The notes: generated by a model not told the origin, from the sequence alone. 64,000 bases of DNA from Pirellulales bacterium (GCA_022448265.1 JAKVCC010000006.1:124001-188000); one strand, 5' to 3'. Shown: positions 43,640 to 53,401, counted from the stretch's first letter. Made by a program: numbers and translations.

Positions 43640-45136
43640 GTGAAAAGTTCAGCAGATATAGATCCGAAGGATTTATGGTATCTCGAACCGCTGTTGGTCA
43701 CCGCTGTGTTGGCAGTAACGACGACCATGTGGTCGTACTCGGTCGAGAGTACGGTGCTGCTGCATTTGTTTTACGTGCCGGTGGTGCTTACAGGATTCAT
43801 GTTCGGCCAGTTTCGCGGACGGATGATGTCGCTGTTGTGCATCCTCACGGCAACAATCATTTTCCTGCCCAGTCTTTTTTCCGATTCTGTGGAGCAGATT
43901 CCGCTCGTGACGATCGGCGCCTTCATGGTGTGGGCGATTATGCTGGTGTGCATTAGCACGATGGTCGGAATACTCAGCGACGGCTGGCGATTGGCACTGG
44001 AAGAACTCAAAATAGCGCATGAGAAAGATGTACTCACCGACGGGCTTACCGGTGTCGCCAACCGTCGTGCCTATGAGTACGAACTTGAGCGACGCTTTGC
44101 CCAGTGGGGTCGTACCCAGGAACCCCTCGCCCTGGTGCTCGTAGATATCGATTGCTTCAAGAGTTTTAATGATCGCTATGGGCATCAAGCCGGCGATGCC
44201 GTTCTCAGGGCAGTGGCTGAAAGCTTGCAAGAATCCGTCCGCGACGTGGATCTGGTGGCCCGCTATGGCGGGGAAGAATTTGCCATTATCCTGCCCAATA
44301 CGGGTATTGAGATTGCCAGAGAGATTGCCGAGCGGGTCCGTAGTTTTGTAGAGTCGTCGCGATTTTCCTACAACGGTTTAAAATTGCAGTTAACTGTGAG
44401 TGCCGGCTTGGCTGAGTTGACTTCAGGTGAGGAACTCAGCGACTTCGTCCAGCGCACTGACGCAGCCCTATACTTCTCCAAGGAATCAGGCCGTAACTGT
44501 GTACACTACCATGATGGCACTGATTGCCTATTGGCCGGGAACGGGGTCGCCAGGACCTTGGCGGTTTCGCTGAGCACGGACAAACCGGGCCAGGAGTCGA
44601 CCGACGCCTATACTGACGAGACGACGGGGCTGCCTACCCAAAAAGTCTTTTTGGAAGAACTCCGCCGCCGTTCGGACGAGTCCCGCCGCTATGGCGGCGA
44701 CCTCGCCGTTGCCATCGTCAAAATAGACGACTACGCCGAGACGACCAACGAAGATATTTTGCCACGCAAGAGTTTGTTGACGATAATCGCCCGTCTAGCT
44801 AGCACTGTGTTGCGAGAGACCGACTTGATCGGGAGATACGACGCCAGCAGCTTTTACATCATGTTCCCCGCGACCGCACTCCAGCAGGCCTTGGTGCCAC
44901 TAGAGCGACTAAAATGCAATGCAGCTAAATACGGCGATCCCAAGTATCCTTCGCTTTCTTACGCAGTGAGCACCGGTCTGACAGAAATTGAGCCCGGAGA
45001 AATACCTGGCTCGGCATTGCAGCGACTCGAGCTTTCGATCGCAATGGCGACCGAGGCGGGTGGCAATTGCATTAGCGTACATGACGGGTTTGCCTGTGAA
45101 ATCTCGGGGCAGGCCGAAAACTCTGCGTCTACCTGA
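43640..45136 (+). CDS. Membrane diguanylate cyclase with two GGDEF domains
   Basis: 498 residues from a GTG start. The N-terminal 120 residues hold four hydrophobic helices. The first GGDEF domain (about 135-295) is complete: [34 protein letters not shown] and the active loop RYGGEEF with GGEEF at residues 210-214. A RxxD inhibitory site is not evident. The second domain (about 325-480) keeps the fold ([25 protein letters not shown]-like) but its loop reads RYDASSF, so the catalytic GGDEF signature is lost. The first half should make c-di-GMP; the second may bind ligand or regulate. No pilus gene is adjacent, but the HD-GYP protein at 26 kb could be its counterpart. Confidence 0.9.
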   Translation: MKSSADIDPKDLWYLEPLLVTAVLAVTTTMWSYSVESTVLLHLFYVPVVLTGFMFGQFRGRMMSLLCILTATIIFLPSLFSDSVEQIPLVTIGAFMVWAIMLVCISTMVGILSDGWRLALEELKIAHEKDVLTDGLTGVANRRAYEYELERRFAQWGRTQEPLALVLVDIDCFKSFNDRYGHQAGDAVLRAVAESLQESVRDVDLVARYGGEEFAIILPNTGIEIAREIAERVRSFVESSRFSYNGLKLQLTVSAGLAELTSGEELSDFVQRTDAALYFSKESGRNCVHYHDGTDCLLAGNGVARTLAVSLSTDKPGQESTDAYTDETTGLPTQKVFLEELRRRSDESRRYGGDLAVAIVKIDDYAETTNEDILPRKSLLTIIARLASTVLRETDLIGRYDASSFYIMFPATALQQALVPLERLKCNAAKYGDPKYPSLSYAVSTGLTEIEPGEIPGSALQRLELSIAMATEAGGNCISVHDGFACEISGQAENSAST

Positions 45137-45215
45137 TCGGGTAGGCGCCTTTGACCTGGACAGGTTGTTTGCTCTCATCTCGACGAGCCCCGTTTATTTC
45201 ACTACTATAAGCCTC

Positions 45216-45638
45216 GTGAACACTCTTACGAAAGAGCTGTGGATGAGCGTGCCCGAGCGCCGCCAGATCGTCTCGATCCATCGGGAGGTTGAAGCGCTGG
45301 TTGCCGAAAGTGGCGTTCAAGATGGCTTGATTTTAATCAACGCGATGCACATCACAGCCTCGGTGTTTGTCAACGACAACGAGCCGGGGCTCCACCGCGA
45401 CTACGATAAGTGGCTGGAGGAGTTGGCGCCCTTCGACGCGTCGCCCGAGCGCTATCACCACAATCGCACGGGTGAAGACAACGCCGACGCCCACCACAAG
45501 CGCCAGATCATGGGGCGCGAGGTCGTCGTGGCGATTACAGACGGGAAGCTACACCTTGGGCCGTGGGAACATATCTTTTACTATGAGTTTGATGGCAATC
45601 GCAAGAAACGCGTTTTGGTAAAGATCATCGGCGAATAA
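45216..45638 (+). CDS. YjbQ/UPF0047 family protein
   Basis: 140 residues from GTG 45216. Conserved segments: [56 protein letters not shown] and [20 protein letters not shown]. The histidines match the metal-binding set of this family. Some members have weak thiamine-phosphate synthase activity, but the physiological role is unsettled. The GTG is favoured because the family begins near this point; the frame is open further upstream over the end of the GGDEF gene. It converges on the DUF4105 remnant. Confidence 0.85.
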   Translation: MNTLTKELWMSVPERRQIVSIHREVEALVAESGVQDGLILINAMHITASVFVNDNEPGLHRDYDKWLEELAPFDASPERYHHNRTGEDNADAHHKRQIMGREVVVAITDGKLHLGPWEHIFYYEFDGNRKKRVLVKIIGE

Positions 45639-45712
45639 CGAGTGTCGATTCCGGGTTTGCGATAAACGCGGAGGAAATGCCTGAAGCGGCTTCTGGTTTG
45701 TTGAGCCGAACC

Positions 45713-46057
45713 CTAGCGACGTATTCTCTCGGAAAAATCCTCCTGCCCGGCATGGAGGATCGCCTGGGGCGAGATATAGGCTTTGGCCTTGGTCTCGGCA
45801 AAGGTGCCCCGGCGCTGGATGAGGCCCTCCTCGTAGGCAAGCTTGTCGGAGTAACCCGGCAGCAGGATGTGATAGTCGTAACGAATGCGGTTTGGAGCGA
45901 TACGGTTGATGTGGCGGGCAATATTTGTCGTGCAGTTGTTGGTGAATGTGTCGTAGAATTCGGGGCGACTTGCCAATTCATTTGCCCGGAGCACCAGGAC
46001 AGGTCCCCGGGTGGCGTGGACGGCCGAAAGTTGAGCGGGGTTCAGTCCGTGAGCCAT
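45713..46057 (-). pseudogene. Truncated DUF4105 (Lnb-type periplasmic) protein gene
   Basis: About 114 codons remain. The stretch VLVLRANELASRPEFYDTFT, then NNCTTNIARHINRIAP and YHILLPGYSDKLAYEEGLI, is the C-terminal half of the DUF4105/Lnb N-terminal domain. The normal N-terminal part (about 150 residues or more) is missing: before RGPVLVL the sequence changes character, and 200 bp upstream a divergent esterase gene begins. The insertion of that gene, or a deletion, probably cut it. An ATG opens the remaining frame, so a short protein could still be made, but it is unlikely to work. Confidence 0.7.
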
Positions 46058-46251
46058 GCTCTGTCCGTTGAGCGTTTTTCAAACGCAACAGGGGTGCGTT
46101 GTTGGATCGGAGTCGCCATCATGGCCTCCGGGATGTCGACAGAGTAGCGGCTCGGGGGGGCGCAGAACAGTGGACCGACTCACATTTGCAACCTGCGACT
46201 CGAGACGACATAGTCGAGACAACCTCATTGGTCCTGTACCTGGAGAATTCG

Positions 46252-47562
46252 ATGCACCGGTTCCCGTTGCGATCTCTCGTTGTCTTGGCCATCCTGGTGT
46301 CGGTCGTGATTCTCGGTCGACCCGACAATGCCAGGGCCCAGAAGTTTGTCGCCAATTACGACGAGACCAAGATTCCGGCCTTCGAACTGCCGGATCCTCT
46401 GAAACGGGTTTCGGGAAAACGGGTCAAGACAGCCAAGCAATGGACGAAAAAGCGGCGGCCTGAAGTTTTGCGATTGTTCCAGGAACATGTCTACGGCAAG
46501 GCTCCCGGTCGTCCGCCTAGGATGGTTTTCCGGTTGATCGAATCGTCCACAGAGGCCCTGGCCGGCAAGGCGATCCGCAAGCAGATTCGAGTCCTGTTTG
46601 CGGGCACCGAAAAGGGTCCACAGATGGACCTGCTGGTCTACCTGCCGGCAAACACCAAGGCCGCTGTGCCGGTGTTCGTCGGGTTGAACTTCAACGGCAA
46701 CCACGCGATCCAGACGGATCCGAAGATTCAACTGGCCCGTAGTTGGCATCGCGACGACGCCGGACAGGGATATGTCAACAACCGGGCGACCGAGAAGTCT
46801 CGAGGCCTCTCGGCGAGTCGCTGGTCGGTCGAGCGGTGCCTGGCCGCCGGGTTCGGCGTGGCGACAATTTACTGCGGTGACATCGATCCGGATTATCACG
46901 ACGAGTTTCAGAACGGTGTGCACCCGTTGTTCTACAAGGACGGTCAAAAGGCACCCTCTGCCAACCAATGGGGAACGATCGCGGCCTGGGCCTGGGGCTT
47001 GAGCCGGGCGGTGGATTACTTCGAGACCGACAAGCAGATCGATCAGAAGCGAGTTGTGCTGCTGGGGCACAGTCGCCTGGGCAAGACCGCGCTGTGGGCA
47101 GGAGCCCGGGACCAGCGATTCGCGATCGTGATCTCTAACAACTCGGGTTGTGGCGGTGCCGCGCTGTCACGTCGTCAGTTTGGTGAGACGGTCTGGCGGA
47201 TCAACAACTCGTTTCCACACTGGTTCTGTGGCAACTTCAAGAAGTACGACAACAGGGAGAACCAGTTGCCGGTCGATCAACACATGCTGGTGGCGTTGAT
47301 GGCGCCGCGACCGGTTTACATCGCCAGTGCCACCGGTGATCGCTGGGCGGATCCACGAGGTGAGTTTCTCTCGGCATTGCATGCCGAGCCGGTCTACAAG
47401 TTGCTCGGCACCGAGGGGCTGGGCACCGACAAGATGCCCAAGGCCGACGCGCCCGTCCACGGACGCATCGGGTATCACCTCAGGACCGGCAAGCACGACG
47501 TGACCGACTACGACTGGCAGCAGTACATCGCTTTTGCCAGGAAGCACTTTGGACAAAAGTAA
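46252..47562 (+). CDS. Exported CE15-like carbohydrate esterase (glucuronoyl esterase family)
   Basis: 436 residues from ATG 46252, with GGAG at a good distance; the frame runs further back without support. A signal peptide (about residues 5-27, LRSLVVLAILVSVVIL) ends near ARA/QK. The body is an alpha/beta hydrolase with the nucleophile in LLGHSRLGKTALWAGARD, then SNNSGCGGAALSRRQFGETV, and a late His in HLRTGKHDVTDYDWQQY, all typical of CE15. These enzymes cleave glucuronate esters linking lignin and xylan or related glycan esters. It stands alone, next to a truncated gene. A newcomer origin is possible. Confidence 0.82.
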   Translation: MHRFPLRSLVVLAILVSVVILGRPDNARAQKFVANYDETKIPAFELPDPLKRVSGKRVKTAKQWTKKRRPEVLRLFQEHVYGKAPGRPPRMVFRLIESSTEALAGKAIRKQIRVLFAGTEKGPQMDLLVYLPANTKAAVPVFVGLNFNGNHAIQTDPKIQLARSWHRDDAGQGYVNNRATEKSRGLSASRWSVERCLAAGFGVATIYCGDIDPDYHDEFQNGVHPLFYKDGQKAPSANQWGTIAAWAWGLSRAVDYFETDKQIDQKRVVLLGHSRLGKTALWAGARDQRFAIVISNNSGCGGAALSRRQFGETVWRINNSFPHWFCGNFKKYDNRENQLPVDQHMLVALMAPRPVYIASATGDRWADPRGEFLSALHAEPVYKLLGTEGLGTDKMPKADAPVHGRIGYHLRTGKHDVTDYDWQQYIAFARKHFGQK

Positions 47563-47668
47563 CGGCGTCGGCCAAATCGGTTTCACTTGGCCAAAACGGA
47601 CCTGCCGCTGAAAAAAGACCGTGATCAGCCTATAATAGTATTGTTCCCGACCAAAAGCCTTGGTTGCC

Positions 47669-48955
47669 ATGCTTATGTTGAACAATCTGCCTCGCATTCG
47701 CCCTTTGGAGTTGGTCCCTCTTGGCGAGGGGGACAACCAGATGTATGCGCTTCGCGATCCTTACGGATTTGCCGAGACGGTCGCGCTACCCATGGGGGCT
47801 GCGATGCTGGTCACCCTCATGAATGGCGAACGGACTTTGGGGGAGTTGCGATACGAATTTGAGCGAAAAGTTGGCAAGCCTATCTCACTACCCGACGTCG
47901 AGCGCGTCCTCAGCCAGCTCGACGAGCGTTACCTGCTTGATAATGAGCGTTTTGCTACCCATCACGCCAAAATGATCGCCGAGTACCGGCAGCTCGATGT
48001 GCGGCCGCCGGCCCATGCTGGTGGAGCCTACGAGGGTGAAGTGGGCGCCCTGCGCAGACAGTTGGGGTGCTTGTTCACTTGTGACGAAGGGCCGGGCTTG
48101 TTGCCCGAAGAGGGAAACACGGCTAGTGATTTTGCCATTTCCGACAAGAGGCTTTGCGCGGTGATGAGCCCGCACATCGATTTGCATCGTGGAGGGCCAG
48201 CCTTTGCCTGGGCATACGATCGTGTAGTTTCGGAGTCAGACGCCGACATTTTCGTCGTCTTGGCTACAGCCCATACGCCGCTGGCCGGCCTGTTTAGTGT
48301 GTCGGGCAAGCATTTCGACACGCCGCTCGGCACCGTGCAGACCGATCGTTCCTTTATCGCATCCTTGGAGGCCCGTCTGTCGATCGACACCGACGCGAAG
48401 GAAGTAGCCAAAATATTCGATGACGAGTTGCCGCACCGAAGCGAGCATTCCATAGAATTTCAGGCACTCATGCTTCAGTATGTGTTGGGTGGGCGCCGCG
48501 ACTTTACCATGGTCCCGATTTTGGTCGATTCATTTCATCCCTTCGTGTTGCACAACCGTTCGCCCAGCGATATGCCTGCAGTCGTTGACTTTGTATCTGC
48601 GCTGCGCGAGACCGTCACCCGATCTGAGAAAAAAGTGTGTTTTATCGCGGGTGTCGATTTGGCCCATATTGGCCGGCATTTTGGCGATGACCAGTTGCTG
48701 AGTGAAGACCGGCTCAAGCAACAGTGGACCGACGATCAACAGCTCATGGCCTGCGCCTGTGAGGGAGATGCCGAAGCCTGGTTTATCCACGTTGCCGCAG
48801 TGGCTGACCGCAACCGCATCTGCGGCCTCGCTCCCACTTATATCATGCTAGAAACAATTCGCCCCTGCCGTGGCGAGCTGTTGAAATATGACCATGCCCT
48901 GGCAGAGGATCTAACCTCCTGCGTCACCTTCGCCAGCGCGGCATTTTATGAGTGA
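47669..48955 (+). CDS. Memo-like protein (AmmeMemoRadiSam system B) with PqqD-like front
   Basis: 428 residues from ATG 47669; ATG 47675 and an earlier TTG are alternatives. The N-terminal 110 residues (LRPLELVPLGEGDNQMYALR, then ELRYEFERKVGKPISLPDVE) look like a PqqD-type winged-helix peptide-binding domain. The rest is a Memo domain: PAHAGGAYEG, MSPHIDLHRGGPAFAWAY, LPHRSEHSIEFQALMLQY, DLAHIGRHFGD. The conserved His, Asp and Cys positions resemble the copper-binding redox site described for human MEMO1. In bacteria the gene usually sits with AmmeMemoRadiSam A and a radical SAM gene; neither is in the window. Confidence 0.85.
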   Translation: MLMLNNLPRIRPLELVPLGEGDNQMYALRDPYGFAETVALPMGAAMLVTLMNGERTLGELRYEFERKVGKPISLPDVERVLSQLDERYLLDNERFATHHAKMIAEYRQLDVRPPAHAGGAYEGEVGALRRQLGCLFTCDEGPGLLPEEGNTASDFAISDKRLCAVMSPHIDLHRGGPAFAWAYDRVVSESDADIFVVLATAHTPLAGLFSVSGKHFDTPLGTVQTDRSFIASLEARLSIDTDAKEVAKIFDDELPHRSEHSIEFQALMLQYVLGGRRDFTMVPILVDSFHPFVLHNRSPSDMPAVVDFVSALRETVTRSEKKVCFIAGVDLAHIGRHFGDDQLLSEDRLKQQWTDDQQLMACACEGDAEAWFIHVAAVADRNRICGLAPTYIMLETIRPCRGELLKYDHALAEDLTSCVTFASAAFYE

Positions 48956-49017
48956 GGCGCGACCCGCAAGTTTCAAATAAGAAAACATTGCGTACTTCGG
49001 GATTCACAACTCGTGAC

Positions 49018-49872
49018 TCACAATCGGCAATTTGCGATCGCCGTTTCCAAAATGGCGGTGGCTCCCAATTCTTCCAGTCTCTCCATGATGTCGATGATTT
49101 CTCCCCGCTTGACCATGGCACGGACGCTGTGCCAAGCGTCGTCTTCCAGGCGGTTGACTGTGGGGGAATTAAATCCGGGAGTGATCTTTTCGGCTTCTGC
49201 CAGTTTCTCAGATGGCACATTATATTCCAAAAGGGAATAAGTGCGGGCGATGACGACACCTTCCACGCGGCGTACAATCCGATCCGCCAGAGCCGTATGG
49301 GGCGTATTCGGGTTTTGCACCAGGACAGTTTCATAGCAGCCAATTTCGTCGAGGATGCGTAAATGGTTGGCTGCCAGCGTGCTACCGGTTTCCACCAAAT
49401 CAACAATTGCATCCGCGACGCCCAGCGCAATCATCACCTCCACCGAACCCGTGAGATCGACGGTGTGGGCCGTCGTCTTGTGTTTGGCCAAATACTCTCT
49501 GGTGACGCGGGGAAAACTGGTGGCGATGCGGCACCCGTCCAGGTCGGCCGGCTTACGGACATCGCCCGAATCGGGTACGCAAACCGCCAGCCGACAATTG
49601 CCAACACCCAGACAAAGCCTTGTGTCCAACTCGGCACCGCTTTCGGCAACTAGGTCGCCACCGGTAATGCCTAAATCGATCGCTCCCTCCGAGCAGAGAA
49701 CCGGGATGTCGTCGGTCCGCAAAAATGTTACATCGATGGGCATATCCTTCACCCGCGCAAACAGGCTGCGATCTTGGCGGCGAAAGCAGAGCCCCCCCTC
49801 CTGCAAAAGTTGTTTGGACAGGTCTGCCAGTCGGCCCTTACTAGGGATGCCAATGCGGAGGTTCTCAGACAT
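49018..49872 (-). CDS. hisG: ATP phosphoribosyltransferase, long form
   Basis: 284 residues, the length of the long, His-regulated HisG. Seen: IPSKGRLADLSKQLLQEGG, the GITGGDLVAESGAEL segment, RIATSFPRVTREYL, the PRPP-binding VMIALGVADAIVDLVETGSTL and a C-terminal ACT-like regulatory domain (about residues 210-284). It catalyses the first step of histidine synthesis. It is 480 bp from hisE on the same strand; the other his genes are elsewhere. Its 3' end overlaps a short AT-rich intergenic repeat. Confidence 0.95.
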   Translation of the reverse strand: MSENLRIGIPSKGRLADLSKQLLQEGGLCFRRQDRSLFARVKDMPIDVTFLRTDDIPVLCSEGAIDLGITGGDLVAESGAELDTRLCLGVGNCRLAVCVPDSGDVRKPADLDGCRIATSFPRVTREYLAKHKTTAHTVDLTGSVEVMIALGVADAIVDLVETGSTLAANHLRILDEIGCYETVLVQNPNTPHTALADRIVRRVEGVVIARTYSLLEYNVPSEKLAEAEKITPGFNSPTVNRLEDDAWHSVRAMVKRGEIIDIMERLEELGATAILETAIANCRL

Positions 49873-50354
49873 AAAAGGATTGGGGTTTGGGGTAAGGAGC
49901 GAGAATCGAGTAAGGACTTAGAAACAGATCAAAAATAATTTTGGTATTTCGGAAATTGCCTGTGGGGAATTTTGAACAGGAGGGGACAGAGGAAATGGAG
50001 AGCAAGTTCTCTGTTTCCTCCGTCCACTCCCTTTACACACTCCAAGTTCGCTTTAGGAAAGATCAACCTCGACAAACTATCGGTCAGCTTGAGACCATTG
50101 AAATGGGCCTAGTCATGTTGGAAATAAGGGCAATTCCAAGCGAACAGCTGTCAGCCTCATACCTCCTGTCCATTCACCTCCATGGTTTTTCTTGTAACCA
50201 CAAATCAAAAAATGATTGCTTCTTGATTCCGGAATTGTGTTGGGACAGGCTGTTATTGAGACTTGCGCTTCGAGTGAACCTCTGCCACCCTTAATAATTT
50301 GCTACGTTGCGTAAAAATACAATTTTGGGGGATACCTCATCGGTTGCGCAAGGG
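49873..50354. repeat. Gene-free hisE-hisG spacer with a 23-bp inverted repeat
   Basis: Left arm 49979-50001 and right arm 50007-50030 pair over about 19 of 23 positions around a 5-base loop (GGAGGGGACAGAGGAAATGG against its complement). The sequence is purine-rich on one side. A plus-strand frame over 49941-50294 (EQEGTEEMESKFSVSSV) is what this kind of intergenic element gives when translated and is not called a gene. The element resembles short dispersed repeats of the type frequent in planctomycetes, but copy number cannot be told from one window. Confidence 0.55.
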
Positions 50355-50714
50355 TCAACAGGATTCGGGTTTCTGTTTCTCGCTCCTCCTCAATTTTTCG
50401 TCTATTCCTGAGACACCGAAGCGTTTTGCGAGTTCGGTCTCGACCTCGGCGAGGCGGATGCCGCGTGCGGCGAGGAGCACGAGCAGATGGTATAAAAGGT
50501 CACCTGCTTCGCCAATAGTGTGCGCACGGCCTGCCTCGCCTGGTTCGCCGGCAGCTTCGACAAACTCGGCGGACTCTTCAATTATTTTTCCGCCGATCTT
50601 TTCCACCCCGCCCGCCAGGAGCTGGGCCGTATAGGATTTTTCGCTTGAAGTCTCCTGCCGATCCAGAATGGTCTGCTCAAGCAGGTCAAGCGGTCTGGGT
50701 ATTTCGTGTGCCAT
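50355..50714 (-). CDS. hisE: Phosphoribosyl-ATP pyrophosphohydrolase
   Basis: 119 residues, an all-alpha MazG-like fold. Seen: LEQTILDRQETSSEKSYTAQ, GGVEKIGGKIIEESAEFVEA with the metal-binding EESAE, and EAGDLLYHLLVLLAARGI with the second acidic set. It hydrolyses PR-ATP in the second step of histidine synthesis. Here it is separate from hisI, as in some bacteria with monofunctional enzymes. hisG follows on the same strand after 480 bp. Confidence 0.94.
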   Translation of the reverse strand: MAHEIPRPLDLLEQTILDRQETSSEKSYTAQLLAGGVEKIGGKIIEESAEFVEAAGEPGEAGRAHTIGEAGDLLYHLLVLLAARGIRLAEVETELAKRFGVSGIDEKLRRSEKQKPESC

Positions 50715-50906
50715 CTTGCTGTCGCCCCATTTCGTTACCGATTGGGAGTTGTCGCTGTGGGAGTTTTTCGGGTGACGCCTTCCCCGTTTGCCGGGAACGC
50801 ATCACAATGAAGTGGAGGTGCCTGTTGATCCCGTAGTCTAAGCGGCAACGGGCTGCGAGGCAATTGGTGTCGCCGTGGGTGTGGGCGGACGGCAACGTTC
50901 CAATTT

Positions 50907-51866
50907 GTGCGAGAAATAATTGTGTCTGAATTGTTACCGGCTTTGAATTGCTGGTTTTTGACGGGGGCGACCGCCGTCGGAAAAACTCGCGTTGGATTGG
51001 CGCTTGCTAGGCGGTTGCAGGCTGAGATTATCTCGCTGGATTCCATGGCCATCTATCGTGGCATGGATATCGGTACAGCAAAGCCGACCCCTGAGCAGCA
51101 GGCCGAGGTGCCACACCACCTGATTGACATTGTCGATCCCGACGAAGAATTCAGCGTTGCCTGCTATCTTGAAGCAGCGCATGCCGCTATCGCAGAGATT
51201 TGCAGCCGAGGCCGCAACGTCTTGTTTGTCGGGGGCACTCCTTTGTATTTGAAGGCGCTACTACGCGGATTGATCCCCGGTCCACCGGCCAATTGGGCGC
51301 TCCGCCAGCAAATCGAAGCAGAAGTGGCCGAGGTGGGCAATCAGGCCCTTTATCAGCGGTTGGAACAGATCGATCCGGTTGCCGCAGCGCAGATTCATCC
51401 TCGCGACACCCGCCGGTTGATTCGGGCGATCGAGGTATTTCGCCTTACCGGCGAGCCCATCAGTCACTCGCAGATGCAATTTGACGAGGCAAACTCTGCT
51501 GAGCATTGCCGCGTGTTTGTGTTGTGCCGCCCGCGCGAGCAGCAATATGAGCGTATCGATCGTCGCGTGGACGAAATGCTGGATCGCGGTTTGGAAGAGG
51601 AAATTCGCAACCTGATTTCGCACGGGAAAACGCTGGGCCGTACTGCCAGACAGGCTGTCGGCTACCAGGAAATGCTTGAGTACTTCGATGAGGGAAGTCG
51701 TGAGGCGATGATCAACAAGATTAAGACCCGCACACGGCGATTTTCCAAACGTCAAGGGACCTGGTTCCGTAGTTTGTCAGAATGCCGGTATTGGGATTTG
51801 GCTCAAGATGCGTCTTCTGAAGACATCGCCGTACAGATCGCACTGGCCGGAGCGAATGCGGGCTAA
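50907..51866 (+). CDS. miaA: tRNA dimethylallyltransferase
   Basis: 319 residues from GTG 50907; GTG 50922 is the alternative, and no ATG lies near. Seen: the P-loop FLTGATAVGKTRVGLALARR, the DSMAIYRGMDIGTAKPTPEQ motif, HHLIDIVDPDEEFSVACY, VGGTPLYLKALLRGL, RDTRRLIRAIEV and GRTARQAVGYQEML. These are the standard MiaA signatures. It adds a dimethylallyl group to A37 of tRNAs reading UNN codons. It diverges from hisE with about 190 bp between. Confidence 0.95.
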   Translation: MREIIVSELLPALNCWFLTGATAVGKTRVGLALARRLQAEIISLDSMAIYRGMDIGTAKPTPEQQAEVPHHLIDIVDPDEEFSVACYLEAAHAAIAEICSRGRNVLFVGGTPLYLKALLRGLIPGPPANWALRQQIEAEVAEVGNQALYQRLEQIDPVAAAQIHPRDTRRLIRAIEVFRLTGEPISHSQMQFDEANSAEHCRVFVLCRPREQQYERIDRRVDEMLDRGLEEEIRNLISHGKTLGRTARQAVGYQEMLEYFDEGSREAMINKIKTRTRRFSKRQGTWFRSLSECRYWDLAQDASSEDIAVQIALAGANAG

Positions 51867-51988
51867 CTATCGCGTTCGACAATTTTGGTTGCAAGTTTCT
51901 TAAGCGTTTCTTTTGCAGCTGTCGGCCGTAGCGACGCTAGGTGATCTGCCGCGCTGCCAGCATGCTCCCGTGGCACATCCTGGGCATG
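51863..51988 (-). pseudogene. C-terminal scrap of a polyprenyl synthetase-like gene
   Basis: Between two stops on the minus strand, 41 codons read HAGSAADHLASLRPTAAKET then LKKLATKIVERDS, ending in TAG that overlaps the end of miaA. The pattern of a helix with L-P-x-x-A-K-x-x-L then a final V-x-R-D matches the C-terminal helix of geranylgeranyl/polyprenyl diphosphate synthases as I know them. No substrate-binding DDxxD part is present nearby. This is a tentative identification. Confidence 0.35.
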
Positions 51989-52072
51989 TTACAGACTTCC
52001 GGAGAGCAAGACGCAGGGAACACGAAGTTATCCCAGAACGGTCCACGGGACTCCCGTAGCCAGCTGTTTTTT

Positions 52073-52576
52073 TTAGCTACCCAGTTTGGGAAGGCTGTCG
52101 TCGTCGCAGCGTAAGTAATGTCCGCTACGGCCACCCAACTTCTCTTCCAGATGGATTTGCTCAATCGACATCGATCGATCCACCGCTTTGCACATGTCGT
52201 ACACCGTGAGCGCAGCGGCGCTCACGGCGGTCATCGCCTCCATTTCGACCCCGGTTTTTGCGGTGATCGTCACAGTGGCCTCAATACAGAGGTGCTGCTT
52301 CCCGCTCGGTTGAAAGTCGATCCGAACCGACTCCAGCGCTAGCGGGTGGCAGAGTGGAATCAGGTCAGCTGTTCGCTTGGTTGCCATGATGCCTGCTAGG
52401 CGAGCTACTTCCAAGACGTCGCCCTTGGCGTGCTGGCGATCCAAGATCCTTTGGCGAGTGGCTGGCAGCATACGTACTCGTCCACTGGCCCGGGCGAGTC
52501 GGGCGGTTGACTTCTTTTGACCGACGTCGACCATACGGCTCGCTCCCTGGTCGTCGAAGTGGCTCAGGTCAGACAT
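52073..52576 (-). CDS. moaC: Cyclic pyranopterin monophosphate synthase
   Basis: 167 residues. Conserved MoaC segments: [40 protein letters not shown] with its key Lys and His, [20 protein letters not shown] and [12 protein letters not shown]. It makes cPMP from the MoaA product in molybdenum cofactor synthesis. Other mo genes are not in the window. Downstream of the stop lies a run of eight A on the coding strand flanked by a GTAGC/GCTAC inverted repeat, not a standard terminator. Confidence 0.95.
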   Translation of the reverse strand: MSDLSHFDDQGASRMVDVGQKKSTARLARASGRVRMLPATRQRILDRQHAKGDVLEVARLAGIMATKRTADLIPLCHPLALESVRIDFQPSGKQHLCIEATVTITAKTGVEMEAMTAVSAAALTVYDMCKAVDRSMSIEQIHLEEKLGGRSGHYLRCDDDSLPKLGS

Positions 52577-52803
52577 GAGGCCCTAGTGGTTGAACGATAG
52601 CGAATTTGAATCACGATCATTGTAGGCGGCAGCTACTGCCAATTGAAGGGACACAGTTACAGGGACCCCATTTGTGGAGACTCATCGTCAGGGATAGTGT
52701 TGTAGGTCCTGACTGTAGGGGTTGGGCGTCTCTCAGGGCACTAACCGGCATGGTTGTGAGGTGTTAACAGTGCAGAACGACGGAGCGGGACCCGCGGCGG
52801 CTC

Positions 52804-53130
52804 CTAAAACACCGAGAGGATGAAGGCGACTCCCACGGTCAGTAGCATGATTACTGCCAGGAGGGAAGCGATGCTCGTTGTTTGCGATTGTAGCGGGGCT
52901 TGCGGTGGGTGCCCCTGCAACTTGGCAAGAGCTTCCCGCGCTCGCCGCAGGTCGCTTTGGCGGACTAAAACCGAGATCTGGCCCGGAGCCTCGGCACGAA
53001 ATCCGGCCGTGAATTCGCCGGTCAGCGTCGCGTCGATCTGCTCGTCCTCCATGGCGCCGACGATCATCGCCGCTTCCATATCGCTGGCTACACGTATCAG
53101 CGTCGCCGGCTGTTTTTCGGGATCAGGCAT
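52804..53130 (-). CDS. DUF2007-like small membrane protein
   Basis: 108 residues from ATG 53130 (MPDPEKQPATLIRVAS); the frame is open 14 codons earlier. The front half has the DUF2007 pattern: a strand, a helix EAAMIVGAMEDEQIDATLTG, and a strand ISVLVRQSDLRRAREALAKL, a ferredoxin-like fold related to PII-type sensors. The C-terminus is one membrane helix (about 85-107). A putative signalling or regulatory role is known only by family name. It stands alone between moaC and the terminator region. Confidence 0.7.
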   Translation of the reverse strand: MPDPEKQPATLIRVASDMEAAMIVGAMEDEQIDATLTGEFTAGFRAEAPGQISVLVRQSDLRRAREALAKLQGHPPQAPLQSQTTSIASLLAVIMLLTVGVAFILSVF

Positions 53131-53401
53131 GTCGAAACACTGTGCGAATATGAGTCCCACCAGCGTCCGCATCGTACGGCCAAGGGGCCCTTAGAGCCAA
53201 CTCAAACGGGACGTGAGAGGTCGATTTGGCGGTGCTAGCGGCCAAAAACCTTTAGGCGTGGCGGACGTCAGACCATTTTACGCCGGCAGTCCCAACAGGG
53301 AAATGGCCGAATAGGGTTCCGTTGTACGAGTGTCTGACGGGGCGGCTGTGGCGGCAGGTTGCTTCCGCTAGACACCCCGGACTTCGGTGCGCCCCTCACA
53401 C

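Noticed and set aside
49941-50294. Open frame of 117 codons between hisE and hisG
   Set aside because: It is the translation of an inverted-repeat intergenic element and lacks a fold-like pattern.
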